DNA from: Saprospiraceae bacterium
GTDB taxonomy: Bacteria; Bacteroidota; Bacteroidia; Chitinophagales; Saprospiraceae
Direction of reading: 5' to 3'
Assembly (NCBI GenBank): GCA_028285085.1
Contig: JANQQI010000046.1
Coordinates: forward strand, 20,122 to 84,121
DNA length: 64,000 bases
Shown: in pieces, positions 8,967 to 17,523 of the stretch
How positions within the stretch are numbered: position 1 is the stretch's first letter
How the letters are laid out: the number at the start of each line of letters is the position of its first letter
Translations under genes and position numbers: made by a program
The notes under the pieces: model-generated
Told to the model about the DNA's origin: nothing
Databases searched by the model: none
What the model saw: only the letters and a program-made list of their open reading frames with translations

Positions 8967-9146
8967 TTAGTCCATCCAAATTGCGCGGCTGCTGGTCAGG
9001 GAGTCTGGTGGAGTAGGGTAGGGCCATGGTGCTGCGGGGGGAGATGGCTCGGTTTGATCACGAAAGCTGTAGTTGAAGAAAGCCGTTGTGCCGAGTAAAC
9101 CGAGGAAAAGACACCAACCTTTGAGACATTTAGGTCTGAATTGCAT
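8967..9146 (-). CDS. Small proline-rich membrane or exported peptide
   Basis: A 59-codon frame on the minus strand runs from the ATG at 9146 to a TAA at 8967. It encodes a basic N-terminus (MQFRPKCLKGW), a hydrophobic stretch CLFLGLLGTTAFFNYSF, then a Pro-rich tail with PSPPAAPWPYPTPP. This basic-hydrophobic-polar order is that of a signal anchor or signal peptide. It fills the gap after the convergent gene ending at 8963 almost exactly. No homologue is known to me, and chance remains possible at this length. Confidence 0.45.
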   Translation of the reverse strand: MQFRPKCLKGWCLFLGLLGTTAFFNYSFRDQTEPSPPAAPWPYPTPPDSLTSSRAIWMD

Positions 9147-9378
9147 TAGATTCTGTTTATTGGGGTGATTAAGCGATTGTTTCGACGCTGGTTTCTAAAT
9201 GTGGTCACTACACTTGGCTGCTTTTATGCATTTACTCGTGCTTTTTTCTCATTTTTCTAGCTGACTGGTCATTTTTTTTGGAAAATCTGGTGCTCAAAGC
9301 CATTTTTCGCAACATTCTGGTCGACTATTAGTTAAGAAAATGTTGGAAATCGGAATGGCTTAAGCTAATTCGATTGCA

Positions 9379-9398
9379 GTTCAAACGCTCGTTTGGAC
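9379..9398. promoter_or_regulatory. Candidate TetR operator (20-bp near-perfect palindrome)
   Basis: GTTCAAACGCTCGTTTGGAC has 8 of its 9 possible arm pairs around a 2-base centre, with the exact core CAAACG-CT-CGTTTG. It ends 25 bases before the ATG of the TetR gene. A further CAAACG half-site follows at 9406-9411. The position and symmetry are those of an autoregulatory TetR operator; binding is inference. Confidence 0.55.
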
Positions 9399-9423
9399 GG
9401 TTCATCAAACGAAAAGAGTGGTT

Positions 9424-10020
9424 ATGCGATCAATTAAACACCAGGAAAAAAAAGAAACGATTCTAAAGCATGGCATTGAGCTGATGTGGAAATGCGGCTA
9501 CAATGGCACAAGCGTAAAAGATATCGTGCAAGCTGCAGGAATTCCCAAGGGATCATTCTATTTTTATTTCGATAGCAAGGAACACTTTGCTTTGCAAGCA
9601 GTACGCAGCTATATCGAAGATGATGATACCCTGCAACTTCTCGAAAACCAATCTATTTTACCCATCAATCGACTTACCCAAGTCCTCCAGAAGCGTATTG
9701 ACCGAGCCGTTAAGATGCTGCAATGTCGTCAGGGATGTTTTGCGGCTAATCTGGCGCAAGAGATGTCCGATACCAACGATTCAATACGGCAGGTAGTTGC
9801 TGAAGTAATGCAACGAGGAAAAAAGGCAATGGTGAAGTGCATCACGGACGCTCAATCGGTTGACCAGATTCGTAATACTGACCAACCAGAAAATATTGCC
9901 GCTATGTTGGAAATGGCCTGGCACGGCGCCCTCTTATCGATGAAAATCGAACAGGAAAGTGCGCCTTTATACCTCTTTCAGCGGTATGCTCTGGAGGCGA
10001 TCCTACAGGCCTCCGAATAA
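9424..10020 (+). CDS. TetR/AcrR family transcriptional regulator
   Basis: The protein (198 residues from the ATG at 9424; a GTG at 9418 would add two residues) has the N-terminal TetR helix-turn-helix: ETILKHGIELMWKCGYNGTS, then VKDIVQAAGIPKGSFYFYF. The C-terminal part contains QGCFAANLAQEMSDTND, typical of the AcuR/NemR-like subgroup, which often senses electrophiles or organic acids. The ligand is unknown, and no reductase or efflux gene is adjacent. A palindrome directly upstream suggests it represses itself. The two cysteines at QCRQGC could be redox-active; that is inference. Confidence 0.88.
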   Translation: MRSIKHQEKKETILKHGIELMWKCGYNGTSVKDIVQAAGIPKGSFYFYFDSKEHFALQAVRSYIEDDDTLQLLENQSILPINRLTQVLQKRIDRAVKMLQCRQGCFAANLAQEMSDTNDSIRQVVAEVMQRGKKAMVKCITDAQSVDQIRNTDQPENIAAMLEMAWHGALLSMKIEQESAPLYLFQRYALEAILQASE

Positions 10021-10025
10021 TTATT

Positions 10026-10754
10026 CTACTTCAGCGTCTTTAGAATGTCTTGCTGCCGTTGACTGAAGGTGAACGCCTCTAGCATGGTAAGAGATAGTAC
10101 GCTTTCCAAGTTACCGTAAGCCGCTTGGTAGTCTTCTCGGCTACGTCGAATGACCTCTAGGGCCTCATCACGTCCGTAAATGTGGGTAATCTCACATTTT
10201 GGTTCTTCGCCCGGAAGTTGTTTGTAAGTCAAGAAATAATGCTGCAAGCGATTGATGATCGTCTGTGGTAGATCGCTGATGTCGTGCCAGTCCCCATAGA
10301 CTTCATCTTTGTGTAGAACGGCAATGATCTTATCGTCAGCCTCGCCACCATCGATCATCCGAAATCCGCCAATGGGAACGGCATTAACGATGATGTTACC
10401 GTGTGTCACTTCTCGCTCGGTAAGTACACAAATATCCAAAGGGTCATCGTCACCAATAATCTGATCTCTTCCGGTTTTTTCCATACAATAGGCCGCCACT
10501 TGATCCTTGCAATACGTCTGAGGGACAAACCCATATAGTGCCGGAACGATATTGGAAAATTTCTGCGGACGGTCAATTTTTAAATAACCAGTCGCTTTAT
10601 CTACTTCATATTTGACGGTATCCGAAGGGATTACTTCAATGAAAGAGGTGACAATTTCTGGCGCTTCGTTACCAATTTCGATACCGTGCCACGGATGTGA
10701 TTTATATCGTAAACCAACTAATTTCCAAATTTTCTCAAACGATTCCTGACTCAT
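10026..10754 (-). CDS. ppa: Inorganic pyrophosphatase, family I
   Basis: This soluble enzyme hydrolyses pyrophosphate to phosphate and pulls biosynthetic reactions forward. The 242-residue protein carries the family signature DDDPLDICV (residues 102-110) with the metal-binding Asp residues, and the YGFVPQTYC segment typical of family I. Its length is greater than that of the E. coli enzyme (about 175) because of N-terminal and C-terminal extensions; longer versions are common in eukaryote-like and Bacteroidota members. A TAACTC-5-GAGTTA inverted repeat lies at 10791-10807, just upstream. It converges with the TetR gene with only a 5-bp gap. Confidence 0.92.
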   Translation of the reverse strand: MSQESFEKIWKLVGLRYKSHPWHGIEIGNEAPEIVTSFIEVIPSDTVKYEVDKATGYLKIDRPQKFSNIVPALYGFVPQTYCKDQVAAYCMEKTGRDQIIGDDDPLDICVLTEREVTHGNIIVNAVPIGGFRMIDGGEADDKIIAVLHKDEVYGDWHDISDLPQTIINRLQHYFLTYKQLPGEEPKCEITHIYGRDEALEVIRRSREDYQAAYGNLESVLSLTMLEAFTFSQRQQDILKTLK

Positions 10755-10974
10755 ATCTTTTATGCTTTTGAAAATAATAGTAACTCAAAACGAGTTAAGT
10801 GGTGATCATTTTTGCCAATCAAACTTTTCTTAGAATGCATAAAATGCAACGAGAAAAAATGACGGACAAGCCACCTTAATGCTTTACGTCGCTCCCTTTA
10901 TTAAAAGGGGACGCAAAGGTACGATAAATTGAGCAAGGATGTAAGCCTGAAATAAAGACAAAGCTTTGAAAAGC

Positions 10975-11544
10975 CTAGCGTAATTCTGCCCAGCGAAAGC
11001 AGTCTGTGGTATGATCGTTCACCATTCCGACGCCTTGCATATAGGCATAGCAAATCGTGGTGCCGACAAATTTGAAACCTCGTTTTTTTAGGTCTTTACT
11101 CATCGCATCACTTTCCGGTGTACTGACGGGAACTGCTTGCAAGTCCTCGAAGCTATTTTGGATTACCTCCCCGTCCACGAACTGCCAGATATAATCCGAG
11201 AAGCTACCATAAGCAGTTTGCACTTCTAAGAAAGCCCGCGCATTAGTGACCGTTGATCGTACCTTGAGACGATTACGTATGATGCCTGGATTTTGCAGCA
11301 ATTCCGCAAACTTTTGCTCATCGTATTGCACCATTTTATTGGCGTCAAACTGATCATAAGCTTGTCGATAATTTTCTCGCTTCTGTAGTATCGTATACCA
11401 ACTTAAACCCGCTTGGGCGCCTTCCAGCATAAGCATTTCAAAGAGTAAGTCGTCGTCGTAAACCGGAACACCCCATTCGCTGTCGTGATAGTCGCGATAC
11501 AATTGACTGCCAGTGCACCAACTACAACGTTTCTTTTCAGTCAT
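10975..11544 (-). CDS. tag: DNA-3-methyladenine glycosylase I
   Basis: Tag removes 3-methyladenine from alkylated DNA. The 189-residue length is typical. The zinc-site ligands expected for the family are present: Cys7 in KRCSWC, His in DYHDSEWG near residue 20, and His/Cys in NDHTTDCFRW near the C-terminus. LEGAQAGLSWYTIL and RGFKFVGTTICYAYMQGVGMVNDH are diagnostic blocks. It is monocistronic. The region upstream (11545-11840) shows nothing I can interpret. Confidence 0.93.
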   Translation of the reverse strand: MTEKKRCSWCTGSQLYRDYHDSEWGVPVYDDDLLFEMLMLEGAQAGLSWYTILQKRENYRQAYDQFDANKMVQYDEQKFAELLQNPGIIRNRLKVRSTVTNARAFLEVQTAYGSFSDYIWQFVDGEVIQNSFEDLQAVPVSTPESDAMSKDLKKRGFKFVGTTICYAYMQGVGMVNDHTTDCFRWAELR

Positions 11545-11840
11545 GAGAATTTCTTTGGTGATTCTGTTAAATTAAAAAAAATAGCATGAATGTTTTAATG
11601 AACTAAAGATTAGATTGAAGTGGCCATAAAAGGGTAAACGTTGTGCGATGCAAAGAAGGCTAACTATGCGATACCTGTATATGTTTTACAACTCATTCCT
11701 GAACTAATAGGGTCATTGATTTTAATTTATTGCTAATAAAAAAAGGAGACTATTAACTTAGGATTAAGTTTGCAAGTTGAGGTTGGATAGTCTTATATCG
11801 ATTAATATTTTCGGGTAACACATCGAAAATACTCATCCTT

Positions 11841-12575
11841 ATGGTTGTTATCAGTCAGGTTAATATTCAGCAGAAAAAAAGCTTCGTCACCAAGTATCAG
11901 GATTACCTTGGCGAATTTGTTTACGGGGGCATCGATGGTAGTGTCACCACCTTTGCCGTAGTAGCGGGTGCCGTTGGAGCTGGCTTAGGCTCATCCGTGA
12001 TATTGATTCTTGGTTTTGCTAATCTTTTGGCGGATGGCTTTGCCATGGCTGTTGGGAGTTACCTGTCCACTAAAGCGGAACGTGAAAACTATCAGAAACA
12101 ACGTGATGATCAGCTACAAGCAGTGCAAAACTGGCCAGTACGAGAGCGAGAGAAACTCCGTCAGTTGTATTTGCAAAAAGGCTTTCGTGGGCCATTGCTT
12201 GATCAAGTAGTTGATGTGATCGCCTCACAGCCAGAACAGTGGCTGGATACTAAGATGAAGGACGAACTGGAGATGATCGGTGAAGGTAAATCGCCAATTG
12301 CTACTGGTGCCGTGACTTATCTATCATTCATTTTAGTTGGGCTGATTCCCCTGGTACTTTACGTTTACGATTACTATTTTAAATTTACTGGCAATCTATT
12401 CTTATACACCTGCGTCCTGACTTCTTTAGGATTTTTGTTGATTGGATTTTTAAAGACCTATATCAATCAAACCAGCCGATTTAAAGGGATGTTAGAAACC
12501 TTGATCTTGGGGGCAATTGCCGCTAGCGTTGCTTACTTTGTGGGAGATTGGCTGGAGCATATCATTACTGGCTGA
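11841..12575 (+). CDS. VIT1/CCC1 family iron or manganese transporter
   Basis: The 244-residue protein has an N-terminal half with two hydrophobic segments ([51 protein letters not shown]), a cytoplasmic metal-binding-like helical insert rich in Glu, Lys and Gln (about residues 75-145), and three C-terminal membrane segments. This is the layout of the vacuolar iron transporter/CCC1 family. The [15 protein letters not shown] and [18 protein letters not shown] blocks are characteristic. In bacteria such proteins export or sequester Fe2+ or Mn2+. The substrate cannot be decided from sequence. Confidence 0.9.
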   Translation: MVVISQVNIQQKKSFVTKYQDYLGEFVYGGIDGSVTTFAVVAGAVGAGLGSSVILILGFANLLADGFAMAVGSYLSTKAERENYQKQRDDQLQAVQNWPVREREKLRQLYLQKGFRGPLLDQVVDVIASQPEQWLDTKMKDELEMIGEGKSPIATGAVTYLSFILVGLIPLVLYVYDYYFKFTGNLFLYTCVLTSLGFLLIGFLKTYINQTSRFKGMLETLILGAIAASVAYFVGDWLEHIITG

Positions 12576-12846
12576 AACCAATAATGTTCTTTGGGCTATT
12601 AAGCCCCGGATCTTTGGATGCTAATTATTTTTGAAAGCCATCAATTACTTTGCGGGCATCGTAAATAGTAATAATTTGGACCTTCTTGGCATTCATGTCT
12701 TTCCTTTTCTCGGATTTATGGTGGAAAAAACGTAAATTACTTAAGAGAAGAGATACCAAAACAAACCATTCTGCCGACTGACGTTTTTTTGAATAACGAT
12801 GTAAGTTGTTATAGCCAACTTGTATTTCTAACTAAAAGGAATCGTC

Positions 12847-13794
12847 ATGCAACTGGATGCTCAATCGCAAGATCAACCTGGCAATGCCAGTGTTAACCGT
12901 AGTAGTCATACCTTCAATCAACGATCAGGTAATACACCACTTCGTGTGCTTAGTGAAGCCGACTGGCAGTTCTGGCGAAACAATGGCTATGTCATTATTC
13001 GCCAGGCCGTGTCTCCCGAACAAGTTCGTCGGACTGTCGATTTTATCTGGCAGTTCCAGGAGATGAACCCGGATGATCAAGAAACCTGGTACCACAATCC
13101 CGCAAATGAAATTCGTATGACTGAGTTGAGAAATAGCGGGATGGTAGAAGTCTACAATCATCAATGTCTATGGAATAACCGACAAACACCCCGGATATAC
13201 GAATCCTTTACGGATATCTGGGGACGCGATGATCTTTGGGTGACCATTGATCGGGCTAATCTAAACCCTCCGGTGCGTCCCGGTAATGAATTTTCCGGCT
13301 TCATTCACTGGGATGTTGATACCAGTATCGTACCACGGCCAGTGAATGTCCAGGGAGTCCTGGCCCTGAATAATCAAACCGATCTTAATATGGGCGGCTT
13401 TCAATGCATCCCGGAGCTATACCGCAATTTTGAAAGCTGGGTCACTGCTCAGCCGGATGATCGCGATCCTTTTCGGCCCCATATTGATGGATTTGAATTA
13501 ACCAAGGTACCACTCGAAGCAGGCGATTTATTGATCTGGAATAGTATGTTACCACACGGTATCCGACCCAATTATTCCAACCGCCCTCGGCTGGCCCAAT
13601 ACATCAGCATGGTACCCGCCGAGCCCCACAATCAGGAACTCCTCAATTGGCGTATCCAATCCTGGCGTGATCGGGTGGCACCAGAAGGCTATCCATTCCC
13701 CGGCGATCCACGAAACTGGGAACAAACCCGTTACGGACGTGCGGAACTCAGCGAACTGGGGCAGAAATTGTTGGGCCTTGATCCCTGGGAGTAG
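12847..13794 (+). CDS. Phytanoyl-CoA dioxygenase (PhyH) family protein
   Basis: The protein is a non-haem Fe(II)/2-oxoglutarate oxygenase of 315 residues. The iron triad is His154 and Asp156 in FIHWDVD and His237 in LPHGIRPN; Arg246 or Arg248 in SNRPRLAQY should bind 2-oxoglutarate. DWQFWRNNGYVIIRQAVSPEQV is the usual N-terminal block. The first 30 residues are polar and likely disordered. The substrate is unknown, and no biosynthetic neighbours point to one. An AAGTTG-7-CAACTT inverted repeat at 12803-12821 lies in the promoter region. Confidence 0.87.
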   Translation: MQLDAQSQDQPGNASVNRSSHTFNQRSGNTPLRVLSEADWQFWRNNGYVIIRQAVSPEQVRRTVDFIWQFQEMNPDDQETWYHNPANEIRMTELRNSGMVEVYNHQCLWNNRQTPRIYESFTDIWGRDDLWVTIDRANLNPPVRPGNEFSGFIHWDVDTSIVPRPVNVQGVLALNNQTDLNMGGFQCIPELYRNFESWVTAQPDDRDPFRPHIDGFELTKVPLEAGDLLIWNSMLPHGIRPNYSNRPRLAQYISMVPAEPHNQELLNWRIQSWRDRVAPEGYPFPGDPRNWEQTRYGRAELSELGQKLLGLDPWE

Positions 13795-13944
13795 TTTTTT
13801 ATACAAATTTGAGGCCTGCGGTTTTGTCAATCGAAGAGGATTTTTTAGTTTTATCCCACAGCAAAATGATCGGTAATGCATTATTGCTTTGCCATTTAAA
13901 ATTCAGCTGCTTCAATAGCAACACGAAAAACTAACATCTCAAAG

Positions 13945-13975
13945 TCTCTACTCGCTTAGGCAAGTAGAGATTTTT
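13945..13975 (+). terminator. Intrinsic terminator before the DegP gene
   Basis: TCTCTACTCGC pairs with GCAAGTAGAGA (one mismatch, 4-base loop) and is followed by TTTTTCG. It lies 150 bases after the PhyH stop and upstream of degP, so it insulates the two genes. Confidence 0.8.
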
Positions 13976-14045
13976 CGTTCGTTGTCCATCCTCCTCACGA
14001 ATCCTGAAAGGTGGATGTGCCCACTAACTTTCAAAACTTATTATC

Positions 14046-15203
14046 ATGCGACAATCGATTAGCGTTATTTTCGGATTACTGCTACTGGCCGTCGGATTTT
14101 TTGCTGGTACCGCCTGGCAAAGTAAAGACCGCGCTACAGAATCTATCACCGAGGAGCAATCTGGCGTGTCAACCGAGGCTACTTCTCTGAACGTGAACCA
14201 GCCGAATTCAGCTCCTCAACTGAAGAATAATGCCCTGAATGCCGATGAGCGTGCTACTATTAATCTGTTCGAAAAGGCGGCTCCTTCGGTTGCTTTTATT
14301 ACTACCACAAATTTGCGAAGAGATTACTGGACACGCAATGTAACCGAGATTCCACGTGGTTCGGGCTCTGGCTTCGTTTGGAACAAAGAAGGCCATATCA
14401 TTACCAACTACCACGTCATTCAAGGAGCGGATCGCGCGCAGGTAACCCTAGCTGATCAAAGTGCTTGGTCCGCTAAATTGATTGGAGCTGCTCCCGAAAA
14501 GGATTTAGCTGTTCTGAAAATTGATACGCCGGTGGATCAGTTGGTTCCTATTCCGGTTGGTCGCTCCGAGAATTTGCTCGTAGGACAGTCGGTCTATGCT
14601 ATCGGTAATCCTTTCGGACTAGACCAAACCCTAACCACGGGGATTATCAGTGCACTTGGGCGTGAGATCGAATCTGTTGGTGGTGTACCTATTCGCGATG
14701 TGATTCAAACCGATGCTGCGATTAATCCCGGAAATTCAGGTGGCCCATTGCTGAATTCTTCCGGTGAGCTGATCGGAGTAAACACGGCAATCTATAGCCC
14801 TTCGGGGGCTTATGCGGGTATTGGGTTTTCGATTCCTGTGGACGTTGTGAATTGGGCGGTACCACAGCTGATTTCTAATGGCCGCCTAATGCGTCCTACC
14901 TTGGGCGTAGAATTAGCTAATCCGCAGGTAAGTCGTCGCTTGGGAGTCGAGGGCGTCTTGATCTTAAATGTTATTGAAGATAGTGCCGCGGAGCAGGCAG
15001 GCCTGCGCTCTACCACTCGAAATGGATATGGTGAAATCACCTTGGGCGACATTATCGTACAAATCGACGATGAACCAGTTGGTTCGCGTAATGATCTTCA
15101 ATTGAAATTGGAAGAATATCAACCTGGGGATAAGGTGGCGGTACAGGTACTACGTGATGGTGAACCTATGACGGTAGAGTTATTCCTGGATGGTAGCCGC
15201 TAG
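14046..15203 (+). CDS. DegP/HtrA-type periplasmic serine protease
   Basis: This 385-residue envelope quality-control protease has an N-terminal signal anchor (residues 4-24). The trypsin-like triad is visible: His123 in NYHVI, Asp153 in EKDLAVL and Ser231 in NPGNSGGP. A single PDZ domain occupies about residues 285-380 (LGVELANPQVSRRLGVEGVLI... GDIIVQIDDEPVGSRNDLQ), so it resembles DegS-like or single-PDZ HtrA rather than two-PDZ DegP. The retained hydrophobic N-terminus may leave it membrane-anchored. Its stop abuts the stop of the convergent lipoprotein with no bases between. Confidence 0.92.
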   Translation: MRQSISVIFGLLLLAVGFFAGTAWQSKDRATESITEEQSGVSTEATSLNVNQPNSAPQLKNNALNADERATINLFEKAAPSVAFITTTNLRRDYWTRNVTEIPRGSGSGFVWNKEGHIITNYHVIQGADRAQVTLADQSAWSAKLIGAAPEKDLAVLKIDTPVDQLVPIPVGRSENLLVGQSVYAIGNPFGLDQTLTTGIISALGREIESVGGVPIRDVIQTDAAINPGNSGGPLLNSSGELIGVNTAIYSPSGAYAGIGFSIPVDVVNWAVPQLISNGRLMRPTLGVELANPQVSRRLGVEGVLILNVIEDSAAEQAGLRSTTRNGYGEITLGDIIVQIDDEPVGSRNDLQLKLEEYQPGDKVAVQVLRDGEPMTVELFLDGSR

Positions 15204-15773
15204 TTACTCCAATATCTCGGCTTCATCCAGAATATAGTTGAGATAATCTAAGTCTGTTTCATTTAGCCGCAATTTACCCTGGAAAGTAATTTTATCATCC
15301 CGGGTGAAGCGTCGGCCGGCTTTTTTGAGTTGGACATCCATAACACTTTCAGGTCCTGCTCCTCCACAAAAGAAACAACTACTGAAAGGAAAGGCAGAGA
15401 GAATAACAATACTTGCATTACCGGTTTCTTCAAATGGAATGACGTAGCCATCGATCCGAATGGGTTTACCGTTAAGCGCTTGTACTTGGGGATGGAAAAT
15501 AGGGTAGGCGATCATCATATTGAATGAATCGTTGAAACGTTCCTCAAAGTCCATACGGGCTAGCTTTTTCCAGCTGACATCGATGTAGCCATCTCGGTAG
15601 GTAAAAGTATCGACTTCGGCGGACTCAGCGGGTTCGACGGAAACCGGCGTGGCAACGGAATCTACAGTTGAGGCAGTGGAAGTAGGAGTAGCGGGAGCAT
15701 CACCACCACAACTCATCCCAAGAGTGATCAGAATGACCAGTACTGCAAGAGTTTGAAGAAAAGGAACGCGCAT
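15204..15773 (-). CDS. Lipoprotein, DUF3299-like
   Basis: The 189-residue protein has a lipoprotein signal (LGMSCGGD, Cys at about residue 22), a Thr/Ser/Ala-rich linker, then a compact domain. The domain contains FNMMIAYPIF, LNGKPIRIDGYVIPFEE and SSCFFCGGAGPESVMDVQL, a Cys-pair block seen in DUF3299-type proteins linked to envelope metal or redox functions. The final segment ITFQGKLRLNETDLDYLNYIL resembles an OB-fold strand pattern. It lies downstream of rplT on the same strand but a strong terminator separates them, so it needs its own promoter or read-through. Function unknown. Confidence 0.72.
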   Translation of the reverse strand: MRVPFLQTLAVLVILITLGMSCGGDAPATPTSTASTVDSVATPVSVEPAESAEVDTFTYRDGYIDVSWKKLARMDFEERFNDSFNMMIAYPIFHPQVQALNGKPIRIDGYVIPFEETGNASIVILSAFPFSSCFFCGGAGPESVMDVQLKKAGRRFTRDDKITFQGKLRLNETDLDYLNYILDEAEILE

Positions 15774-15791
15774 CTTTTTGCCTTTAGGGAT

Positions 15792-15824
15792 AAAAAAAGG
15801 GAAACGATGCTTCCATCATTTCCC
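15792..15824 (-). terminator. Intrinsic terminator of the infC-rpmI-rplT operon
   Basis: On the minus strand GGGAAATGATG pairs with CATCGTTTCCC (one wobble, 4-base loop), followed by seven T residues. It starts 34 bases after the rplT stop. Confidence 0.85.
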
Positions 15825-15857
15825 TCCGTATACTTTCTTTGTTCTAAATAAATCGTC

Positions 15858-16202
15858 TTAGTTAACGCTGCTGACGATTGCTTTGAAAGCATCTGGATGA
15901 TTCATGGCCAGATCGGCTAGAACTTTACGATTAAGTGCAACATCGTTTTGAGACAATTTGTGCATCAATCGAGAGTAAGTGGTGCCGTTGAGTCGAGCGG
16001 CAGCGTTGATACGTGCGATCCACAAGCGGCGGAAAGCGCGTTTTTTGTTGCGACGGTCACGGTAAGCGTATTGCATACCTTTTTCGACCGCGTTTTTGGC
16101 GACGGTGTAGACGTTACTACGTGCGCCGAAGTAGCCTTTAGCCGCTTTCAAAATCTTGCGGCGGCGATTGCGAGAGGCTACGGAGTTCACTGAACGTGGC
16201 AT
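15858..16202 (-). CDS. rplT: 50S ribosomal protein L20
   Basis: L20 is an early assembly protein of the large subunit and, in many bacteria, represses its own operon by binding mRNA. The 114-residue length and start [19 protein letters not shown], plus [21 protein letters not shown], are diagnostic. It is the last gene of the infC-rpmI-rplT operon, 79 bases after rpmI, and is followed by a strong terminator. Confidence 0.98.
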   Translation of the reverse strand: MPRSVNSVASRNRRRKILKAAKGYFGARSNVYTVAKNAVEKGMQYAYRDRRNKKRAFRRLWIARINAAARLNGTTYSRLMHKLSQNDVALNRKVLADLAMNHPDAFKAIVSSVN

Positions 16203-16281
16203 ATTAACTGTTTTAGTGCGATGCAGAGTTTCGATCTTTTGTCGAACGCTTTATTTCTGCAACCTCGTTAAAAAATTAGGT

Positions 16282-16479
16282 TTACTTCATGCAAAGCAGC
16301 AGCTTGATGCGTTTCTCGTCTGCTTCCGAAACTAGGCCGGAGTGACGTAGACGCAACTTACGCTTCTTTGTCTTCTTTCTCATCAAGTGAGATGAGTTGG
16401 CGTGAAAACGCTTCAGTTTACCAGAACCCGTACGCTTAAAGCGTTTTTTGGCACTGGAATGAGTCTTCATCTTTGGCAT
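16282..16479 (-). CDS. rpmI: 50S ribosomal protein L35
   Basis: The 65-residue basic protein begins [20 protein letters not shown], the standard L35 start. An in-frame upstream ATG at 16527 would add 16 unlikely residues and is rejected. It lies between infC and rplT in the conserved order; the 161-base gap to infC could hold mRNA control structure. Confidence 0.97.
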   Translation of the reverse strand: MPKMKTHSSAKKRFKRTGSGKLKRFHANSSHLMRKKTKKRKLRLRHSGLVSEADEKRIKLLLCMK

Positions 16480-16640
16480 TATGAAATTGCTTTTTTGAAA
16501 AATGGACTGCAAAGATAGGTAAATCAAAACTTAGTTCAAAACCTGAAGGAGAGTTTATTCTCTTGGTCTTGAACTAAGCTGATATCTATGAAGTGGTGGC
16601 GGTCTGCTTTCCTACAAACGGACGAAAGCGCCGCCAGTAC

Positions 16641-17231
16641 TTATTTCTTCTTAGACTTCTTCGGAGAGATAATGACGATCATACGTCGACCTTCCATTTT
16701 TGGGAGTGCTTCTGCGGCACCAAAGTCTTCCAATTCTTTCAGGAAGCGAAGCAAAAGCAATTGCCCGCGATCTTTGAAAACAATGGTACGGCCTCGGAAG
16801 TGGACATAGGCTTTTACCTTTGCGCCTTCTTCGAGGAATTTCTTTGCGTGTCGCAGTTTGAAGTCAAAATCGTGATCGTCGGTATTAGGTCCGAAACGAA
16901 TCTCCTTTACCACGGTTTTCACCGCTTTCGCTTTGATCTCTTTTTCTTTCTTCTTCTTGATGTAAAGGAATTTCTTGTAGTCGATAATTCGACAGACCGG
17001 TGGAGCGGCCTTCGGAGAAATTTCAACCAGATCTAATTCTAGGTCGTTCGCCCAGCGTTGAACTTCTCGGGTAGGATAAACACCAGACTCGATTTTTCGG
17101 CCGGCTACTTGACTAATCTCCTCCATGTTATCGCCAACGAGGCGAATTTCGGGAACACGGATAAAATTGTTGATTCGATGCTGTGGTTCTTTAGGTACGT
17201 TTCGTTGATGTCTACGAATTCTCTTCGCCAA
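16641..17231 (-). CDS. infC: Translation initiation factor IF-3, non-ATG start
   Basis: IF-3 prevents premature subunit joining and checks start codons. The 196-residue protein has the usual N-domain (HRINNFIRVPEIRLVGDN), Lys-rich linker (DYKKFLYIKKKKEKE) and C-domain (KEIRFGPNTDDHDFDFKLRHAKKFLEEGAKVKA). There is no in-frame ATG near the start: an in-frame TAA lies six codons before the TTG at 17231, and the next Met is residue 36. The start is therefore TTG (MAKRIRRHQ) or possibly ATT at codon 5 (17219). Rare start codons on infC are a known autoregulation device in E. coli, which uses AUU. It leads rpmI and rplT. Confidence 0.95.
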   Translation of the reverse strand: MAKRIRRHQRNVPKEPQHRINNFIRVPEIRLVGDNMEEISQVAGRKIESGVYPTREVQRWANDLELDLVEISPKAAPPVCRIIDYKKFLYIKKKKEKEIKAKAVKTVVKEIRFGPNTDDHDFDFKLRHAKKFLEEGAKVKAYVHFRGRTIVFKDRGQLLLLRFLKELEDFGAAEALPKMEGRRMIVIISPKKSKKK

Positions 17232-17316
17232 TAGATTAAAATTTAATTAAGAAATAAAAAATTAGAGTTACTGTTCTAATCACGACAAGCCGGATCGCCA
17301 TGTTGACACTTCACTG

Positions 17317-17324
17317 CAAAATTA
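17317..17324 (-). promoter_or_regulatory. Candidate -7 element for infC-rpmI-rplT
   Basis: On the minus strand this reads TAATTTTG, an exact TAnnTTTG match, 86 bases before the infC start. The -33 region lacks a clear TTG, so support is moderate. Confidence 0.35.
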
Positions 17325-17472
17325 AATAGTTCCAGTAAATTGAAAAATGGAATAGGAATCAAGTATTCTCGGTCAGACCATTATCGTGACGTGATAGCAT
17401 TAGCATTTAGCTAAATGTAAATATGATATTTTAAAGAGATAATTAAAAGATTTAGTTCACAAAAAAAATAAA

Positions 17473-17505
17473 AAAGTACACTTACCGTAACGGCAAGTGT
17501 ACTTT
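17473..17505 (-). terminator. Strong intrinsic terminator after clpC
   Basis: The 15-bp arms carry one mismatch and a 3-base loop (core AGTACACTT ... AAGTGTACT). On the minus strand the hairpin is followed by a long T-rich tract. It starts 19 bases after the clpC stop at 17524. Confidence 0.9.
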
Positions 17506-17523
17506 AAGTATTTCGAATAAATT

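Noticed and set aside
10791..10807. TAACTC-5-GAGTTA inverted repeat upstream of ppa
   Set aside because: Symmetric but only 6-bp arms, common by chance in AT-rich spacers; not enough to call an operator.
12639..12692. Micro-frame of about 23 codons on the minus strand starting MNAKKVQIITIYDAR
   Set aside because: A purine-rich stretch precedes the ATG, but the frame is too short to separate from chance and no homologue is known to me.
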